In this document: piece by piece, positions 34,154-43,550 of the stretch
How the letters are laid out: the number at the start of each line of letters is the position of its first letter
Numbering within the stretch: position 1 is the stretch's first letter
Origin: Pseudomonas sp. H1h
GTDB taxonomy: Bacteria > Pseudomonadota > Gammaproteobacteria > Pseudomonadales > Pseudomonadaceae
Direction of reading: 5' to 3'
Assembly: GCF_000633255.1 (NCBI RefSeq)
Contig: NZ_AYMJ01000005.1
Span: forward strand, 62,001-126,000
DNA length: 64,000 nucleotides
Notes under the pieces: model-generated
Database searches by the model: none
What the model was told of the DNA's origin: nothing
What the model saw: only the letters and a program-made list of their open reading frames with translations
Position numbers and translations under genes: made by a program

Positions 34154-34226
34154 GCCTTCGCGAGCAAGCCCGCTCCCACAGAGGAAACGCATTCCAAATT
34201 GTGGGAGCGGGCTTGCTCGCGAAGAG
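34154..34226. repeat. Inverted REP pair
   Basis: CTTCGCGAGCAAGCCCGCTC and its reverse complement flank a short spacer, 6 bases after the acetyltransferase stop. Confidence 0.9.
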
Positions 34227-34294
34227 GCCGGCTCAGGCAACTTCCAACCATCAGGCATACTCCAACCTTGGCCAAACCCCAAGGATGCCCCGCC

Positions 34295-34621
34295 ATGAAA
34301 GCCCTCACCCTAAGCCTGCTCTGCCTCACCGCCCTCGCCTGCCAGGCTCACGCCTCCAGCCCCGACGCCTGGGCCGCCTACGACAAAACCGTGCTCGCCA
34401 GTTGCACCAAGGCCAGCGGCCTCAAAGACGCCAAACCCGTCGGCACACCCGCGCAATTCGATGACCGCGTTGGCTACACCGCCGTATTGCTGCAAGGCCA
34501 ATACCCGCAAAAACACATGAAAGGCCAGCAAGGCACCGAGCTGTGCCTGTACAACAAAAAGTCGAAAACCGCGTTCGTCACCGAATGGGACTCGATCCGC
34601 CCAAGCGCCAAGGCGCAGTGA
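34295..34621 (+). CDS. Small exported protein, 108 aa
   Basis: A signal peptide (MKALTLSLLCLTALACQAHA) is followed by a mature part of about 88 residues with two cysteines (C38, in ASCTKASG, and C84, in ELCLYNKK) that may form a disulfide. No family is recognised. Longer in-frame starts fall inside the REP pair and are rejected. Confidence 0.8.
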   Translation: MKALTLSLLCLTALACQAHASSPDAWAAYDKTVLASCTKASGLKDAKPVGTPAQFDDRVGYTAVLLQGQYPQKHMKGQQGTELCLYNKKSKTAFVTEWDSIRPSAKAQ

Positions 34622-34704
34622 ATGGCGCATAACTTGCTTCGATCCGGTCCTGCATGGCGGCTTTACGTCGCCGTTTCACACCTTGATTGAAGATTGATCG
34701 TTCG

Positions 34705-35454
34705 ATGAATACGACGTTTTCCTGCGTCGGTTGCGGCAAATGCTGCACCGACCACCATGTGCCTCTGACCCTCGCCGAAGCCCGCATGTGGGCAGCGGAT
34801 GGCGGGCAGGTGATCGTGCTGGTGGAGGCTTTTCTCGGCAACGGCCTGGGTTTGCCGGCGCAGCAGCGTGAACACGCCGAACGACGTTCGGTGGTGGTGC
34901 GCAGCGGCTCGACAGATGTTCACGTGGCCATTACTTTCGCTGCCTACAACGTCGGTCGCTGCCGGAATCTTGACGAAGACAACCGGTGCCGCATCTACGA
35001 ACGCCGGCCGCTGGTGTGCAGGATTTACCCGGCAGAGATCAACCCGCACATCCCGCTCAACCCGGCCGCCAAGGATTGCCCACCGGAGTCGTGGCAACAG
35101 GGGTCATTGCTGATTGTCGGTGGCGAGTTGGTCGATCAGGAACTGCTGGAACTGATCCAGCGTTCACGCCAGGCCGATCGGGATGACATCCGCACCAAGG
35201 ATGCGATCTGCGCCGCGCTGGGTATTCGCACCACGGCGCTCAAGGGCGATGGGTTTACCGCGTACTTGCCGAACATGAGCGCGTTTGCGGCGGTGATCGA
35301 TCAGGTTTCTGCGCAACCGCTGAGTGAAGCGTGCAGCGAATGGCTGTTTCATTTGTCCGGTGATGATGTCGCCGGGCAGTTGGTGGCGGCCGGGGCGCAG
35401 GTGGTGACGGAGCCGGCGCAGACGTATGCGTTTATTTCTCTGCGCGCGGCTTGA
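34705..35454 (+). CDS. YkgJ-family cysteine cluster protein
   Basis: A protein of 249 residues. CVGCGKCCTDHH at the N-terminus and GRCRNLDEDNRCRIYERRPLVCRIYP (given by its cysteine pattern C-x8-C-x9-C) are the zinc- or iron-chelating cluster of the YkgJ family. The C-terminal half has no recognised domain. Family members are often of unknown function. ATG 34705 is preferred over TTG 34687. Confidence 0.85.
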   Translation: MNTTFSCVGCGKCCTDHHVPLTLAEARMWAADGGQVIVLVEAFLGNGLGLPAQQREHAERRSVVVRSGSTDVHVAITFAAYNVGRCRNLDEDNRCRIYERRPLVCRIYPAEINPHIPLNPAAKDCPPESWQQGSLLIVGGELVDQELLELIQRSRQADRDDIRTKDAICAALGIRTTALKGDGFTAYLPNMSAFAAVIDQVSAQPLSEACSEWLFHLSGDDVAGQLVAAGAQVVTEPAQTYAFISLRAA

Positions 35455-35483
35455 TCCGGAATTTGGAGTGGCCGCAATGGCCC

Positions 35484-35576
35484 CTTCGGGAGCAAGCCCC
35501 CTCCCACAAGGATCTGAGTTGTACACAGAATAAGTGAGCAACCGACAGACCTGTGGGAGCGAGCCTGCTCGCGAAC
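35484..35576. repeat. Degenerate inverted REP pair
   Basis: A decayed left copy (TTCGGGAGCAAGCCCCCTCCCAC, partly quoted: CCCCTTCGGGAGCAAGC) and a clean right copy (GTGGGAGCGAGCCTGCTCGC, 35553-35572) are inverted to each other. Confidence 0.8.
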
Positions 35577-35594
35577 AGGCCGGCCCAGGCAACC

Positions 35595-37184
35595 TCAATC
35601 CCGAACCTGCCGCTGCCCCCAGAATTCCCGCGCCAGCAACCTCAAATCCCCCGCCAGCCCCGCCACATCCTCAGAATTGCGCTGGCTCTGCCGTCCCTCA
35701 TCCACCGTCAATTCGGACGCCGTGCGGATGCTGACGATATTACGGTTGATGTCTTCGCTCACCGCGCTCTGCTGCTCCACGGCGGCGGCAATCTGCAGGC
35801 TCATCTCGGTGATCTGCTCGACCCGCTCGCTGATCCCGTCCAGCGCCCGCGCCGCGCGTTGCGCCTGTTCGACACTGTTATCCACATGCTCGCTGCTCTG
35901 TTGCATCACCAGCACCGCGTCCCGCGCGCCGTTCTGCAAGGTGCTGATCATCCGTTGAATCTCGTTGGTCGACTGTTGCGTGCGTTGCGCCAACCCACGC
36001 ACCTCATCGGCCACCACCGCAAACCCGCGCCCGGCATCTCCGGCCCGCGCCGCTTCGATCGCGGCATTGAGCGCCAGTAGATTGGTCTGTTCGGCGATGC
36101 TGCGGATCACCTCCAGCACCCCGGAAATCTCAGTGCTGTGGCCTTCGAGCTGATGGATCACTTCGGTCGCTCGCGCCAATTCTTCGGCCAGGCGCAGTAC
36201 CGCGCTGCGGCTTTCACCGACCAGCAAATGTCCCTCACGGGTTTCCGTCCCGGCCATGTCAGCCGCCACCGAGGCCTGCTGCGCATGGCTGGCGACCTGC
36301 GCCACACTGGCGGCCATCTGATGAATCGCCGCCGCCACCTGATCGGTTTCGGCCTGCTGGGCCAAGGAGCTGCTGTGGCTGCTTTGCAGGTGATCAACCA
36401 ATTGCGCCGCGTGCCCGGCCAACTGTTGCGACGCATCACCAATACGTCCGACCACCGCGCCGACCTGAGCTTCGAGCATCTGCAGGGCGAACTCGATCTG
36501 GCCAATTTCATCGCCACGCCCGGTGTAGATGTTCTGGCTCAACGGATTGTCCGCGATCTGGCGCGCCCGCTCGGTCAGACGCTCCAGTGGCCGCAGGATC
36601 CAGCGCACGCCCAACGCGCAGAGACTGCTACCGGCGACAAACGCCAGCGCATCGATCCACACAGACTCCGGACGCAACCAGGCCTCGATCCCCAACACCA
36701 GCCCCAGCAACGCACTGGCCAACGCCGTGATCCTGCCGCGCAAACCGAGACGCGGCAGTGGCCGCCGCCCCTTCAATTCACCGCGCAACTGCGCATACGC
36801 CCGCTCCGCCGCCGCCACTTGCCGCGTGTCAGGCCGGGTACGCACCGACTGATACTCCACCGCCACGCCATTTTGCGTGACCGGCGTGACATAAGCGCTG
36901 ACCCAGTAGTGATCGCCGTTCTTGCAGCGATTCTTCACCAGCCCCATCCACGAGCGCCCGCGCTTGAGCGTCTGCCACATGTGCGCAAACGCCTGCGCCG
37001 GCATGTCCGGGTGACGCAACAGGTTGTGTGGCGTGCCGAGCAATTCCTCACGGCTGTAACCGCTGATCCTGATGAAATCGTCGTTGGCGTAGGTGATCGC
37101 GCTGGTCAGATCGGTGGTCGAAAGAATGTTCGCGTCCAGCGCCACATCGACGTTACGGCCGGTTACCGGGAGATTGATCTTCAT
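35595..37184 (-). CDS. PAS-domain methyl-accepting chemotaxis protein, Aer-like
   Basis: A 529-residue receptor. An N-terminal PAS domain (about 20-115, ITYANDDFIRISGYSREELLG and KNGDHYWVSAYVTPV) lies in the cytoplasm. A short pair of hydrophobic segments follows (about 155-200), then HAMP, and the signalling hairpin tip EQTNLLALNAAIEAARAG is intact. There is no large periplasmic domain. This is the layout of Aer, which senses redox state through FAD and mediates energy taxis. Pseudomonas has several Aer paralogues, and FAD binding cannot be confirmed by eye. The gene is monocistronic. Confidence 0.9.
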   Translation of the reverse strand: MKINLPVTGRNVDVALDANILSTTDLTSAITYANDDFIRISGYSREELLGTPHNLLRHPDMPAQAFAHMWQTLKRGRSWMGLVKNRCKNGDHYWVSAYVTPVTQNGVAVEYQSVRTRPDTRQVAAAERAYAQLRGELKGRRPLPRLGLRGRITALASALLGLVLGIEAWLRPESVWIDALAFVAGSSLCALGVRWILRPLERLTERARQIADNPLSQNIYTGRGDEIGQIEFALQMLEAQVGAVVGRIGDASQQLAGHAAQLVDHLQSSHSSSLAQQAETDQVAAAIHQMAASVAQVASHAQQASVAADMAGTETREGHLLVGESRSAVLRLAEELARATEVIHQLEGHSTEISGVLEVIRSIAEQTNLLALNAAIEAARAGDAGRGFAVVADEVRGLAQRTQQSTNEIQRMISTLQNGARDAVLVMQQSSEHVDNSVEQAQRAARALDGISERVEQITEMSLQIAAAVEQQSAVSEDINRNIVSIRTASELTVDEGRQSQRNSEDVAGLAGDLRLLAREFWGQRQVRD

Positions 37185-37333
37185 GGAAAGCGCGCTCGTT
37201 TTATTGGAAGAGTCGGCAGGGCTGCTGACTCTAAGCGCACCAATTGGTTAACTATTGATCTGGCTCAGGATCTGAGCACTTAGCCATCACTGCGACCGAA
37301 AATCGCAGTCGATGGCCAAAGGCGGGATTTGAC

Positions 37334-37573
37334 TCAGCGCTTGCCCATCGAACGACGGGTCCCCGGTGGCGCCATGCCCGGGGTTTTGGTGTGGCCGTTC
37401 TTGGCGCCGTTCTTGTACCACGGCTGGTTGGAACCCTTGGCAGCCGCCAGCTCACCCGGTTTGAACGGGAACTTGAAAGCCGGGATCTCGGGTTTGGTTT
37501 CGCTGGCGTCGGCAAGCTCGGCCGGGACATCGCTCACGGCGTCGTCAACCGGCGGTTGGATCGGGGAAGTCAT
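37334..37573 (-). CDS. Hypothetical protein, 79 aa
   Basis: A small protein, acidic in its first half and basic at its end, with the proline-rich FKFPFKPGELAAAKGSNQPWY and a GMAPPGTRRSMGKR tail. The text suggests a disordered, possibly nucleic-acid-binding protein. CGGAG lies 6 bases before ATG 37573. I do not recognise a family. Confidence 0.72.
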   Translation of the reverse strand: MTSPIQPPVDDAVSDVPAELADASETKPEIPAFKFPFKPGELAAAKGSNQPWYKNGAKNGHTKTPGMAPPGTRRSMGKR

Positions 37574-37684
37574 AGAAGCTCCGCAAAGCAAAAAGTCGGG
37601 CCCGAACAGTGAGCCGCGAAGGCGCGCAGTATACCTGCGCGCCCGGCCTCGGCACCTGAAGATTTGCAGCGCACGCCGAACGGT

Positions 37685-37990
37685 TTACAGGTAGGTGATG
37701 GTGACGATGCCTTTGTCGGTTGAGGTCTTCAACGGTTCATACGACATGGAAACCGGCAGCGCCTGATGGCTGCAAGCATTGTGATACGTGTCTACATCGA
37801 CGTTCACACCGGGCTTGATTTCAACCCGACGCGATTCAGTGGAAGACAATGCCCCGGCTCGCTCAACTGCACAGCCGGAATCGACGATTTGCCCGGTGAA
37901 ACGGATCTCGCCGGATTGACTGCCAGGCGCGGCGAACGCAGTGAGTGGAAGCAGGAGAAGCACACACGGCATTGCGATTTTCAGCTTCAT
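37685..37990 (-). CDS. Exported type-1-fimbrial-like protein, 101 aa
   Basis: A signal peptide (residues 1-20, ending TAFA) precedes a short mature domain starting SGEIRFTGQIVDSGCAVE, which is the opening strand of type 1 pilin-like domains. The second Cys in YHNACSHQ could pair with it. It ends VTITYL, as pilin domains end in a beta-strand. It is shorter than ordinary pilins and has no usher or chaperone next to it, so it may be an isolated domain protein. Confidence 0.78.
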   Translation of the reverse strand: MKLKIAMPCVLLLLPLTAFAAPGSQSGEIRFTGQIVDSGCAVERAGALSSTESRRVEIKPGVNVDVDTYHNACSHQALPVSMSYEPLKTSTDKGIVTITYL

Positions 37991-38135
37991 GACCAGACAC
38001 TCCCGATGTGAGGCCCAGCGAAACCCGGGCTACACACTGTTTATCCGCGCACGGGGCTGGATCTTGAGAAGCGTAGTCGGCAAATGAGTCCCTAACTAAG
38101 AATGATCGGTCCTTTTTTTGGGGACGGTTACGCCG

Positions 38136-38205
38136 CCATCCCGAGCCAGCTCCCTCCCACAGGTGGAATCCGTTTCTCTGTAGGAGTGAGCCTGCTCGCG
38201 ATGAA
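38136..38205. repeat. Degenerate inverted REP pair
   Basis: CCCGAGCCAGCTCCCTCCCAC (partly: AGCTCCCTCCCAC) and GTAGGAGTGAGCCTGCTCGC form a decayed REP doublet. Confidence 0.65.
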
Positions 38206-38326
38206 CGATGACGCGGTGTTCGGACGGATTACGTGTGCGAGCCAGCCCGATCCAGCGCCCGGTTCACCGCCAGCTCGGCGCGCATGACGATCTGCTGGAT
38301 CGCCAAGGCAGTGCTGGCCGGGGTTT

Positions 38327-38460
38327 GGATTGGGTGCACTCAGTTGGAGATGGGTCGTCTGGCAGGCCGCCTTCGCGAGCAGGCTCGCTCCCACAGTTGG
38401 ATTTGGCGTATTCAGTTGGAGAGGGTCGGCTCACAGGCTGCCATCGCGAGCAGGCGAAGG
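38327..38460. repeat. Imperfect tandem repeat, period about 67 bases
   Basis: The first unit runs from TTTGGATTGGGTGCACTCAG, the second from GTTGGATTTGGCGTATTCAG. Both continue with GTTGGAGA/GAGGGTC, CAGGC and then a REP half (CGCGAGCAGGC). The second REP is truncated. The array could be a duplicated REP-associated segment. Confidence 0.6.
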
Positions 38461-38595
38461 CTATACCCACGCAGCAACGGATATCGACACCCGACGAAAC
38501 TGACAGCGCTGACAGCTAGCCGTCACCCTCCTGACCCCCAAACAAGTTTATAAAGACCCAACCTGCCCAAACTCCAGCCCCTGGCGCCCCATCGC

Positions 38596-39753
38596 ATGCG
38601 AATCCAGAAAAACAAAACCCTGCTAGCCCTAGTGATCGCCCTGGCCGCCGCAGGCATATGGTGGGCAAGCAAACCCGCCCCGAGCAAACTGGCAACCCCG
38701 ACCGCCATCCCGGTCCGCGTCGTCGCCGTCAGCGTAAAAGACGTCCCCCGCTACACCAGCGGCATCGGCTCCGTACTCTCACTGCACAGCGTCGTCGTAC
38801 GCCCACAGATAGACGGCATCCTCACCAGAATCCTCGTCAAAGAAGGCCAACTCGTCAAAGCAGGCGACCTGCTCGCCACCATCGACGACCGCTCAATCCG
38901 CGCCAGCCTCGACCAGGCCCGCGCGCAACTGGGCGAAAGCCAGGCACAACTGCAAGTCGCCCTGGTCAACCTCAAACGCTACAAACTGCTCAGCGTCGAC
39001 GACGGCGTCTCCAAGCAGACCTACGATCAGCAACAAGCCTTGGTCAATCAATTGAAAGCCACCGCCCAAGGCAACCAGGCCTCCATCGACGCCGCACAAG
39101 TTCAGCTGTCCTACACGCAGATTCGCTCTCCGGTCACCGGCCGTGTCGGTATTCGTACCGTCGACGAAGGCAACTTCCTGCGCATGACCGACGCCGCAGG
39201 CTTGTTCACCGTGACCCAGATCGACCCGATCGCCGTCGAGTTCTCCTTGCCCCAGCAAATGCTGCCGACCCTGCAAGGCCTGATCAACGATCCGCAGCGG
39301 GCACAGGTCAAGGCCTACATCGGCGCCGACACCGACGGCGAAACCGGCAACCTGCTCGGCGAAGGCCACCTGACCCTCATCGACAACCAGATCAACGCCA
39401 ACACCGGCACCATCCGCGCCAAGGCCGAGTTCGACAACGCCAGCCAGAAGCTCTGGCCGGGCTTGCTGGTGACGGTAAAAATTCAGACGGCGCTGGACAA
39501 GGATGCGTTGGTGGTACCACCCACTGTCGTACAACGCGGCCTCGACCAACACTTCGTTTACCGGGTGAATGGTGACAAGGTCGAAGCCGTACAAGTGCAG
39601 ATGGTTTATCAGGGCAGCGGCCAGGACATCATCAAAGGTGTGAAGGCCGGTGACGTGCTGGTCACCGACGGCCAGTCGCGGCTCAAACCCGGCTCCACGG
39701 TGCAAGTCATGACCGAGCCGGCGCAGGTGGTGCAAGCGGAGCCGAAACCATGA
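38596..39753 (+). CDS. RND efflux periplasmic adaptor subunit
   Basis: A 385-residue membrane-fusion protein. An N-terminal hydrophobic segment (about 9-25) anchors or exports it. The biotinyl-lipoyl halves (VRPQIDGILTRILVKEGQLV and SPVTGRVGIRTVDEGNFL) flank a helical hairpin of about 80 residues, and a beta-barrel domain follows. Its stop overlaps the start of the permease gene by four bases (ATGA). It links the permease to an outer-membrane channel encoded elsewhere. Confidence 0.94.
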   Translation: MRIQKNKTLLALVIALAAAGIWWASKPAPSKLATPTAIPVRVVAVSVKDVPRYTSGIGSVLSLHSVVVRPQIDGILTRILVKEGQLVKAGDLLATIDDRSIRASLDQARAQLGESQAQLQVALVNLKRYKLLSVDDGVSKQTYDQQQALVNQLKATAQGNQASIDAAQVQLSYTQIRSPVTGRVGIRTVDEGNFLRMTDAAGLFTVTQIDPIAVEFSLPQQMLPTLQGLINDPQRAQVKAYIGADTDGETGNLLGEGHLTLIDNQINANTGTIRAKAEFDNASQKLWPGLLVTVKIQTALDKDALVVPPTVVQRGLDQHFVYRVNGDKVEAVQVQMVYQGSGQDIIKGVKAGDVLVTDGQSRLKPGSTVQVMTEPAQVVQAEPKP

Positions 39754-42700
39754 AGGAACACAAAGGCGTCTCCACCTGGTGCATCGATCACCCGGTCGCG
39801 ACGATTCTGCTGACGATCGCGCTGGTGCTGGTCGGTGCGATTGCCTTCCCGCGCTTGCCGATTGCGCCGCTGCCGGAAGCGGAATTTCCGACGATTCAGG
39901 TTTCGGCACAGCTGCCCGGCGCCAGCCCCGACACCATGGCCTCATCCGTGGCCACGCCGCTGGAGGTGCAATTCAGCGCCATCCCCGGCATGACCCAGAT
40001 GACCTCCAGCAGTGCGCTCGGCTCAAGCCTGCTGACCCTGCAATTCACCCTCGATAAAAGCATCGACACCGCCGCCCAGGAAGTACAAGCGGCGATCAAT
40101 ACCGCCGCCGGCAAACTGCCCAAAGACATGCCGACGCTGCCGACCTGGAAGAAGGTCAACCCGGCCGACAGCCCGGTGCTGATTCTCAGCGTCAGCTCGA
40201 CACAAATGCCCGGCACCGAACTCAGCGATCTGGTGGAAACCCTGCTCTCACGTCAGATCAGTCAGATCGACGGTGTAGGCCAGATCAACATCACCGGTCA
40301 GCAACGTCCGGCGATCCGCGTGCAAGCCTCGGCCGACAAACTGGCAGCAATCGGCCTGACCCTGGCCGACATCCGTCTGGCGATCCAGCAGACCAGCCTC
40401 AACCTGGCCAAAGGTGCGCTGTACGGCGAATCGAGCATCTCCACGCTGTCGACCAATGACCAGTTATTCCACCCCGAGGACTACAGCCAACTCATCGTTT
40501 CCTACAAGGATGGCGCACCGGTTCACCTGCGCGATGTCGCCAAAGTGGTCAACGGTTCGGAAGATGCCTACGTGCAGGCCTGGGCCGGCGATCAACCGGG
40601 GGTGAACCTGGTCATCTCGCGCCAGCCGGGGGCGAACATCGTCGAAACCGTGGACCGTATTCAAGCCGCCCTGCCCGGCCTCGAAGCCATGCTGCCGGCC
40701 TCGGTGCAGGTAAAAACCCTGATCGACCGCACCCAGACCATCCGCGCCTCGCTGCACGAGGTCGAGATCACCCTGTTGATCGCGATCCTGCTGGTGGTGG
40801 CGGTGATGGCGCTGTTCCTGCGCCAGTTGTCGGCGACGATGATCGTGTCGGCCGTACTCGGCGTGTCGCTGACCGCCAGTTTCGCCCTGATGTACCTGCT
40901 CGGTTTCAGCCTGAACAACCTGACGCTGGTGGCGATTGTCGTTGCAGTCGGGTTTGTCGTGGACGATGCGATTGTGGTGGTGGAGAACATTCATCGGCAT
41001 CTGGAAGCCGGCGACGGCATGCGCGAGGCCGCCATCAAGGGCGCCGGCGAGATCGGCTTCACCGTGGTCTCGATCAGCTTCTCGCTGGTGGCGGCGTTCA
41101 TTCCGCTGCTGTTCATGGGCGGCGTGGTCGGGCGGCTGTTCAAGGAATTCGCCCTGACCGCGACGTCGACCATCATGATTTCCGTGGTGGTGTCGCTGAC
41201 CCTGGCGCCGACACTGGCGGCGCTGTTCATGCGCAAACCGGTGCATCACGCTCACGACAAATCGGGTTTCAGCGAACGCCTGCTCGGCTGGTACGAAAAA
41301 GGCCTGCGCCGCGCCCTTGCCCATCAAAAATTGATGATCGGCGTGTTCGGCCTGTCGCTGGCGATGGCGATTGCCGGTTACATCTTTATTCCCAAGGGCT
41401 TCTTCCCGGTACAGGACACCGGCTTCGTCCTCGGCACCACCGAAGCCGCTGCGGATATCTCCTACGGCGACATGGTAAAAAAACACCTGGCGATGGCCGA
41501 AATCGTCGCCGCCGATCCCGCCGTGCAGGCGTTTTCCCACTCGGTGGGTGTGTCCGGCAGTAACCAGACCATCGCCAACGGCCGCTTCTGGATCGCCCTG
41601 AAAAAACGCGGCGACCGCGATGTCTCGGCCAGTCAGTTCATCGACCGGATTCGTCCGCAGCTGATGAAAGTCCCGGGGATCGTGCTGTACCTGCGCGCAG
41701 GGCAAGACATCAACTTAAGCTCCGGCCCGAGCCGTGCGCAGTACCAATATGTGCTCAAGAGCAATGACGGCGCGACCCTCGCCACCTGGACCCAGCGCCT
41801 GACGGAAAAGCTGCGCAGCAACCCGGCGTTCCGCGATATTTCCAACGACCTGCAACTGGGCGGCAGCATCACCCACATCAGCATTGATCGAAGTGCAGCG
41901 GCGCGTTTCGGCCTGACCGCGAGCGATGTCGACGAGGCGCTCTACGACGCCTTTGGTCAGCGGCAGATCAATGAATTCCAGACCCAGGTCAACCAGTACA
42001 ACGTGATCCTGGAACTGGACACCCAGCAACGCGGCAAGGCCGAAAGCCTCAACTATTTCTACCTGCGTTCACCGCTGAGCGGGGAAATGGTGCCGCTGTC
42101 GGCACTGGCAAAATTCGATGCACCCACCATCGGCCCGCTGTCGATTGCCCATGACGGCATGTTCCCGGCCGCCAACCTGTCGTTCAACCTCGCGCCCGGC
42201 GTGGCGTTGGGTGACGCGGTGATTCTGCTCAATCAGGCCAAGGCCGAAATCGGCATGCCGACCGCAATCAGCGGCAACTTCCAGGGCGCGGCCCAGGCGT
42301 TCCAGAGTTCGCTGGCCAGTCAGCCGTGGCTGATTCTCGCGGCGCTGGTGGCGGTGTACATCATTCTCGGCGTGCTTTATGAGAGCTTCGTGCATCCGCT
42401 GACGATCATTTCGACGCTGCCGGCGGCCGGGCTCGGGGCGGTGATCATGCTGTGGATCTGCGGCCAGGACTTTTCGATCATGGCGCTGATCGGGCTGGTG
42501 CTGCTGATCGGTATCGTCAAGAAAAACGGTATCCTGATGATCGACTTTGCCCTCGAAGCGCAGCGCAATCGTGGGTTGCCACCGCAGGACGCGATTTACG
42601 AGGCGTGCATTACGCGGTTCCGGCCGATCATCATGACCACCCTCGCCGCCCTGCTCGGCGCCCTGCCGCTGATGCTCGGCTATGGCACCGGCGCCGAACT

Positions 42701-42863
42701 GCGCCAGCCGCTGGGGATCGCGGTGGTGGGCGGTTTGCTGGTCAGCCAGATGCTGACGCTGTTTACCACGCCAGTCATATACTTGTGGCTTGAGCGGCTG
42801 TTTCACCGACGCTCACACCCAGAAGCATCATCGCCCCCACCGGCACTGGCGACCACAGACTGA
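39750..42863 (+). CDS. RND multidrug efflux permease, HAE1 type
   Basis: A 1037-residue inner-membrane transporter with the 12-helix RND layout, two large periplasmic loops and internal duplication. Helix 4 has the proton-relay pair in VGFVVDDAIVVVENI, which classes it as HAE1 (drug) and not HME (metal). A C-terminal tail rich in Pro/Ser/His (RRSHPEASSPPPA) is present. The pump exports amphiphilic compounds with its adaptor; the substrates are not deducible. A response regulator and kinase of the metal-sensing class follow at once. Confidence 0.95.
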   Translation: MKEHKGVSTWCIDHPVATILLTIALVLVGAIAFPRLPIAPLPEAEFPTIQVSAQLPGASPDTMASSVATPLEVQFSAIPGMTQMTSSSALGSSLLTLQFTLDKSIDTAAQEVQAAINTAAGKLPKDMPTLPTWKKVNPADSPVLILSVSSTQMPGTELSDLVETLLSRQISQIDGVGQINITGQQRPAIRVQASADKLAAIGLTLADIRLAIQQTSLNLAKGALYGESSISTLSTNDQLFHPEDYSQLIVSYKDGAPVHLRDVAKVVNGSEDAYVQAWAGDQPGVNLVISRQPGANIVETVDRIQAALPGLEAMLPASVQVKTLIDRTQTIRASLHEVEITLLIAILLVVAVMALFLRQLSATMIVSAVLGVSLTASFALMYLLGFSLNNLTLVAIVVAVGFVVDDAIVVVENIHRHLEAGDGMREAAIKGAGEIGFTVVSISFSLVAAFIPLLFMGGVVGRLFKEFALTATSTIMISVVVSLTLAPTLAALFMRKPVHHAHDKSGFSERLLGWYEKGLRRALAHQKLMIGVFGLSLAMAIAGYIFIPKGFFPVQDTGFVLGTTEAAADISYGDMVKKHLAMAEIVAADPAVQAFSHSVGVSGSNQTIANGRFWIALKKRGDRDVSASQFIDRIRPQLMKVPGIVLYLRAGQDINLSSGPSRAQYQYVLKSNDGATLATWTQRLTEKLRSNPAFRDISNDLQLGGSITHISIDRSAAARFGLTASDVDEALYDAFGQRQINEFQTQVNQYNVILELDTQQRGKAESLNYFYLRSPLSGEMVPLSALAKFDAPTIGPLSIAHDGMFPAANLSFNLAPGVALGDAVILLNQAKAEIGMPTAISGNFQGAAQAFQSSLASQPWLILAALVAVYIILGVLYESFVHPLTIISTLPAAGLGAVIMLWICGQDFSIMALIGLVLLIGIVKKNGILMIDFALEAQRNRGLPPQDAIYEACITRFRPIIMTTLAALLGALPLMLGYGTGAELRQPLGIAVVGGLLVSQMLTLFTTPVIYLWLERLFHRRSHPEASSPPPALATTD

Positions 42864-42872
42864 GGCAGGGTC

Positions 42873-43550
42873 ATGCGCGTTCTGATTATCGAAGACGAGG
42901 AAAAAACCGCGGACTATCTGCACCGCGGTCTGACGGAACAGGGTTACACCGTGGACCTGGCCCGCGACGGCGTCGAGGGCCTGCACCTGGCGCTGGAAGG
43001 CGACTATGCGGTGATTGTCCTCGACGTGATGTTGCCGGGCCTGGACGGCTTCGGCGTGCTGCGTGCGCTACGTGCACGCAAGCAGACTCCCGTGATCATG
43101 CTCACCGCCCGCGAACGGGTCGAAGACCGGATCAAGGGCCTGCGTGACGGCGCGGACGATTACCTCGGCAAACCGTTTTCCTTCCTCGAACTGGTGGCCC
43201 GCCTGCAGGCGCTGACACGGCGCAGCGGCGGCCATGAACCGGTGCAGGTGAGCATCGCCGACCTGTGGATAGATTTGATCAGCCGCAAGGCCACTCGCGC
43301 CGGCACGCGGCTGGACCTGACAGCGAAAGAGTTCTCGCTGCTCAGCGTATTGGCACGGCGTCAGGGGGAAATCCTCTCGAAAACCGCGATTGCCGAGATG
43401 GTCTGGGACATCAATTTCGACAGCGATGCCAACGTTGTCGAAGTCGCGATAAAACGCCTGCGCGCCAAGCTCGACGGGCCGTTCGACGAAAAACTGCTGC
43501 ACACCATTCGCGGCATGGGTTACGTGCTGGAGAGCCGCGGTGTCCAGTAA
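42873..43550 (+). CDS. Response regulator, heavy-metal (CopR/IrlR) subgroup
   Basis: A 225-residue OmpR-type regulator. IIEDEEKTADYLHRGLTEQGY at the N-terminus, Asp in VIVLDVMLPGLDGF, DDYLGKPFSFLEL, and a winged helix ending LHTIRGMGYVLE are typical of the CopR/CzcR/IrlR/CusR group. It follows the RND permease by nine bases and overlaps the kinase gene by 11 bases. It most likely controls the pump operon to its left. The inducer may be a metal or a drug. Confidence 0.92.
   Translation: MRVLIIEDEEKTADYLHRGLTEQGYTVDLARDGVEGLHLALEGDYAVIVLDVMLPGLDGFGVLRALRARKQTPVIMLTARERVEDRIKGLRDGADDYLGKPFSFLELVARLQALTRRSGGHEPVQVSIADLWIDLISRKATRAGTRLDLTAKEFSLLSVLARRQGEILSKTAIAEMVWDINFDSDANVVEVAIKRLRAKLDGPFDEKLLHTIRGMGYVLESRGVQ

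Larger units (their letters stand above)
37991..38595. other. 605-base gap with REP remnants and a tandem repeat
   Basis: No gene is supported. It holds a degenerate REP pair (38136-38205), an imperfect tandem repeat of about 67 bases (38327-38460) whose units end in a REP, and probably the promoter of the efflux operon near its right end. Confidence 0.6.
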
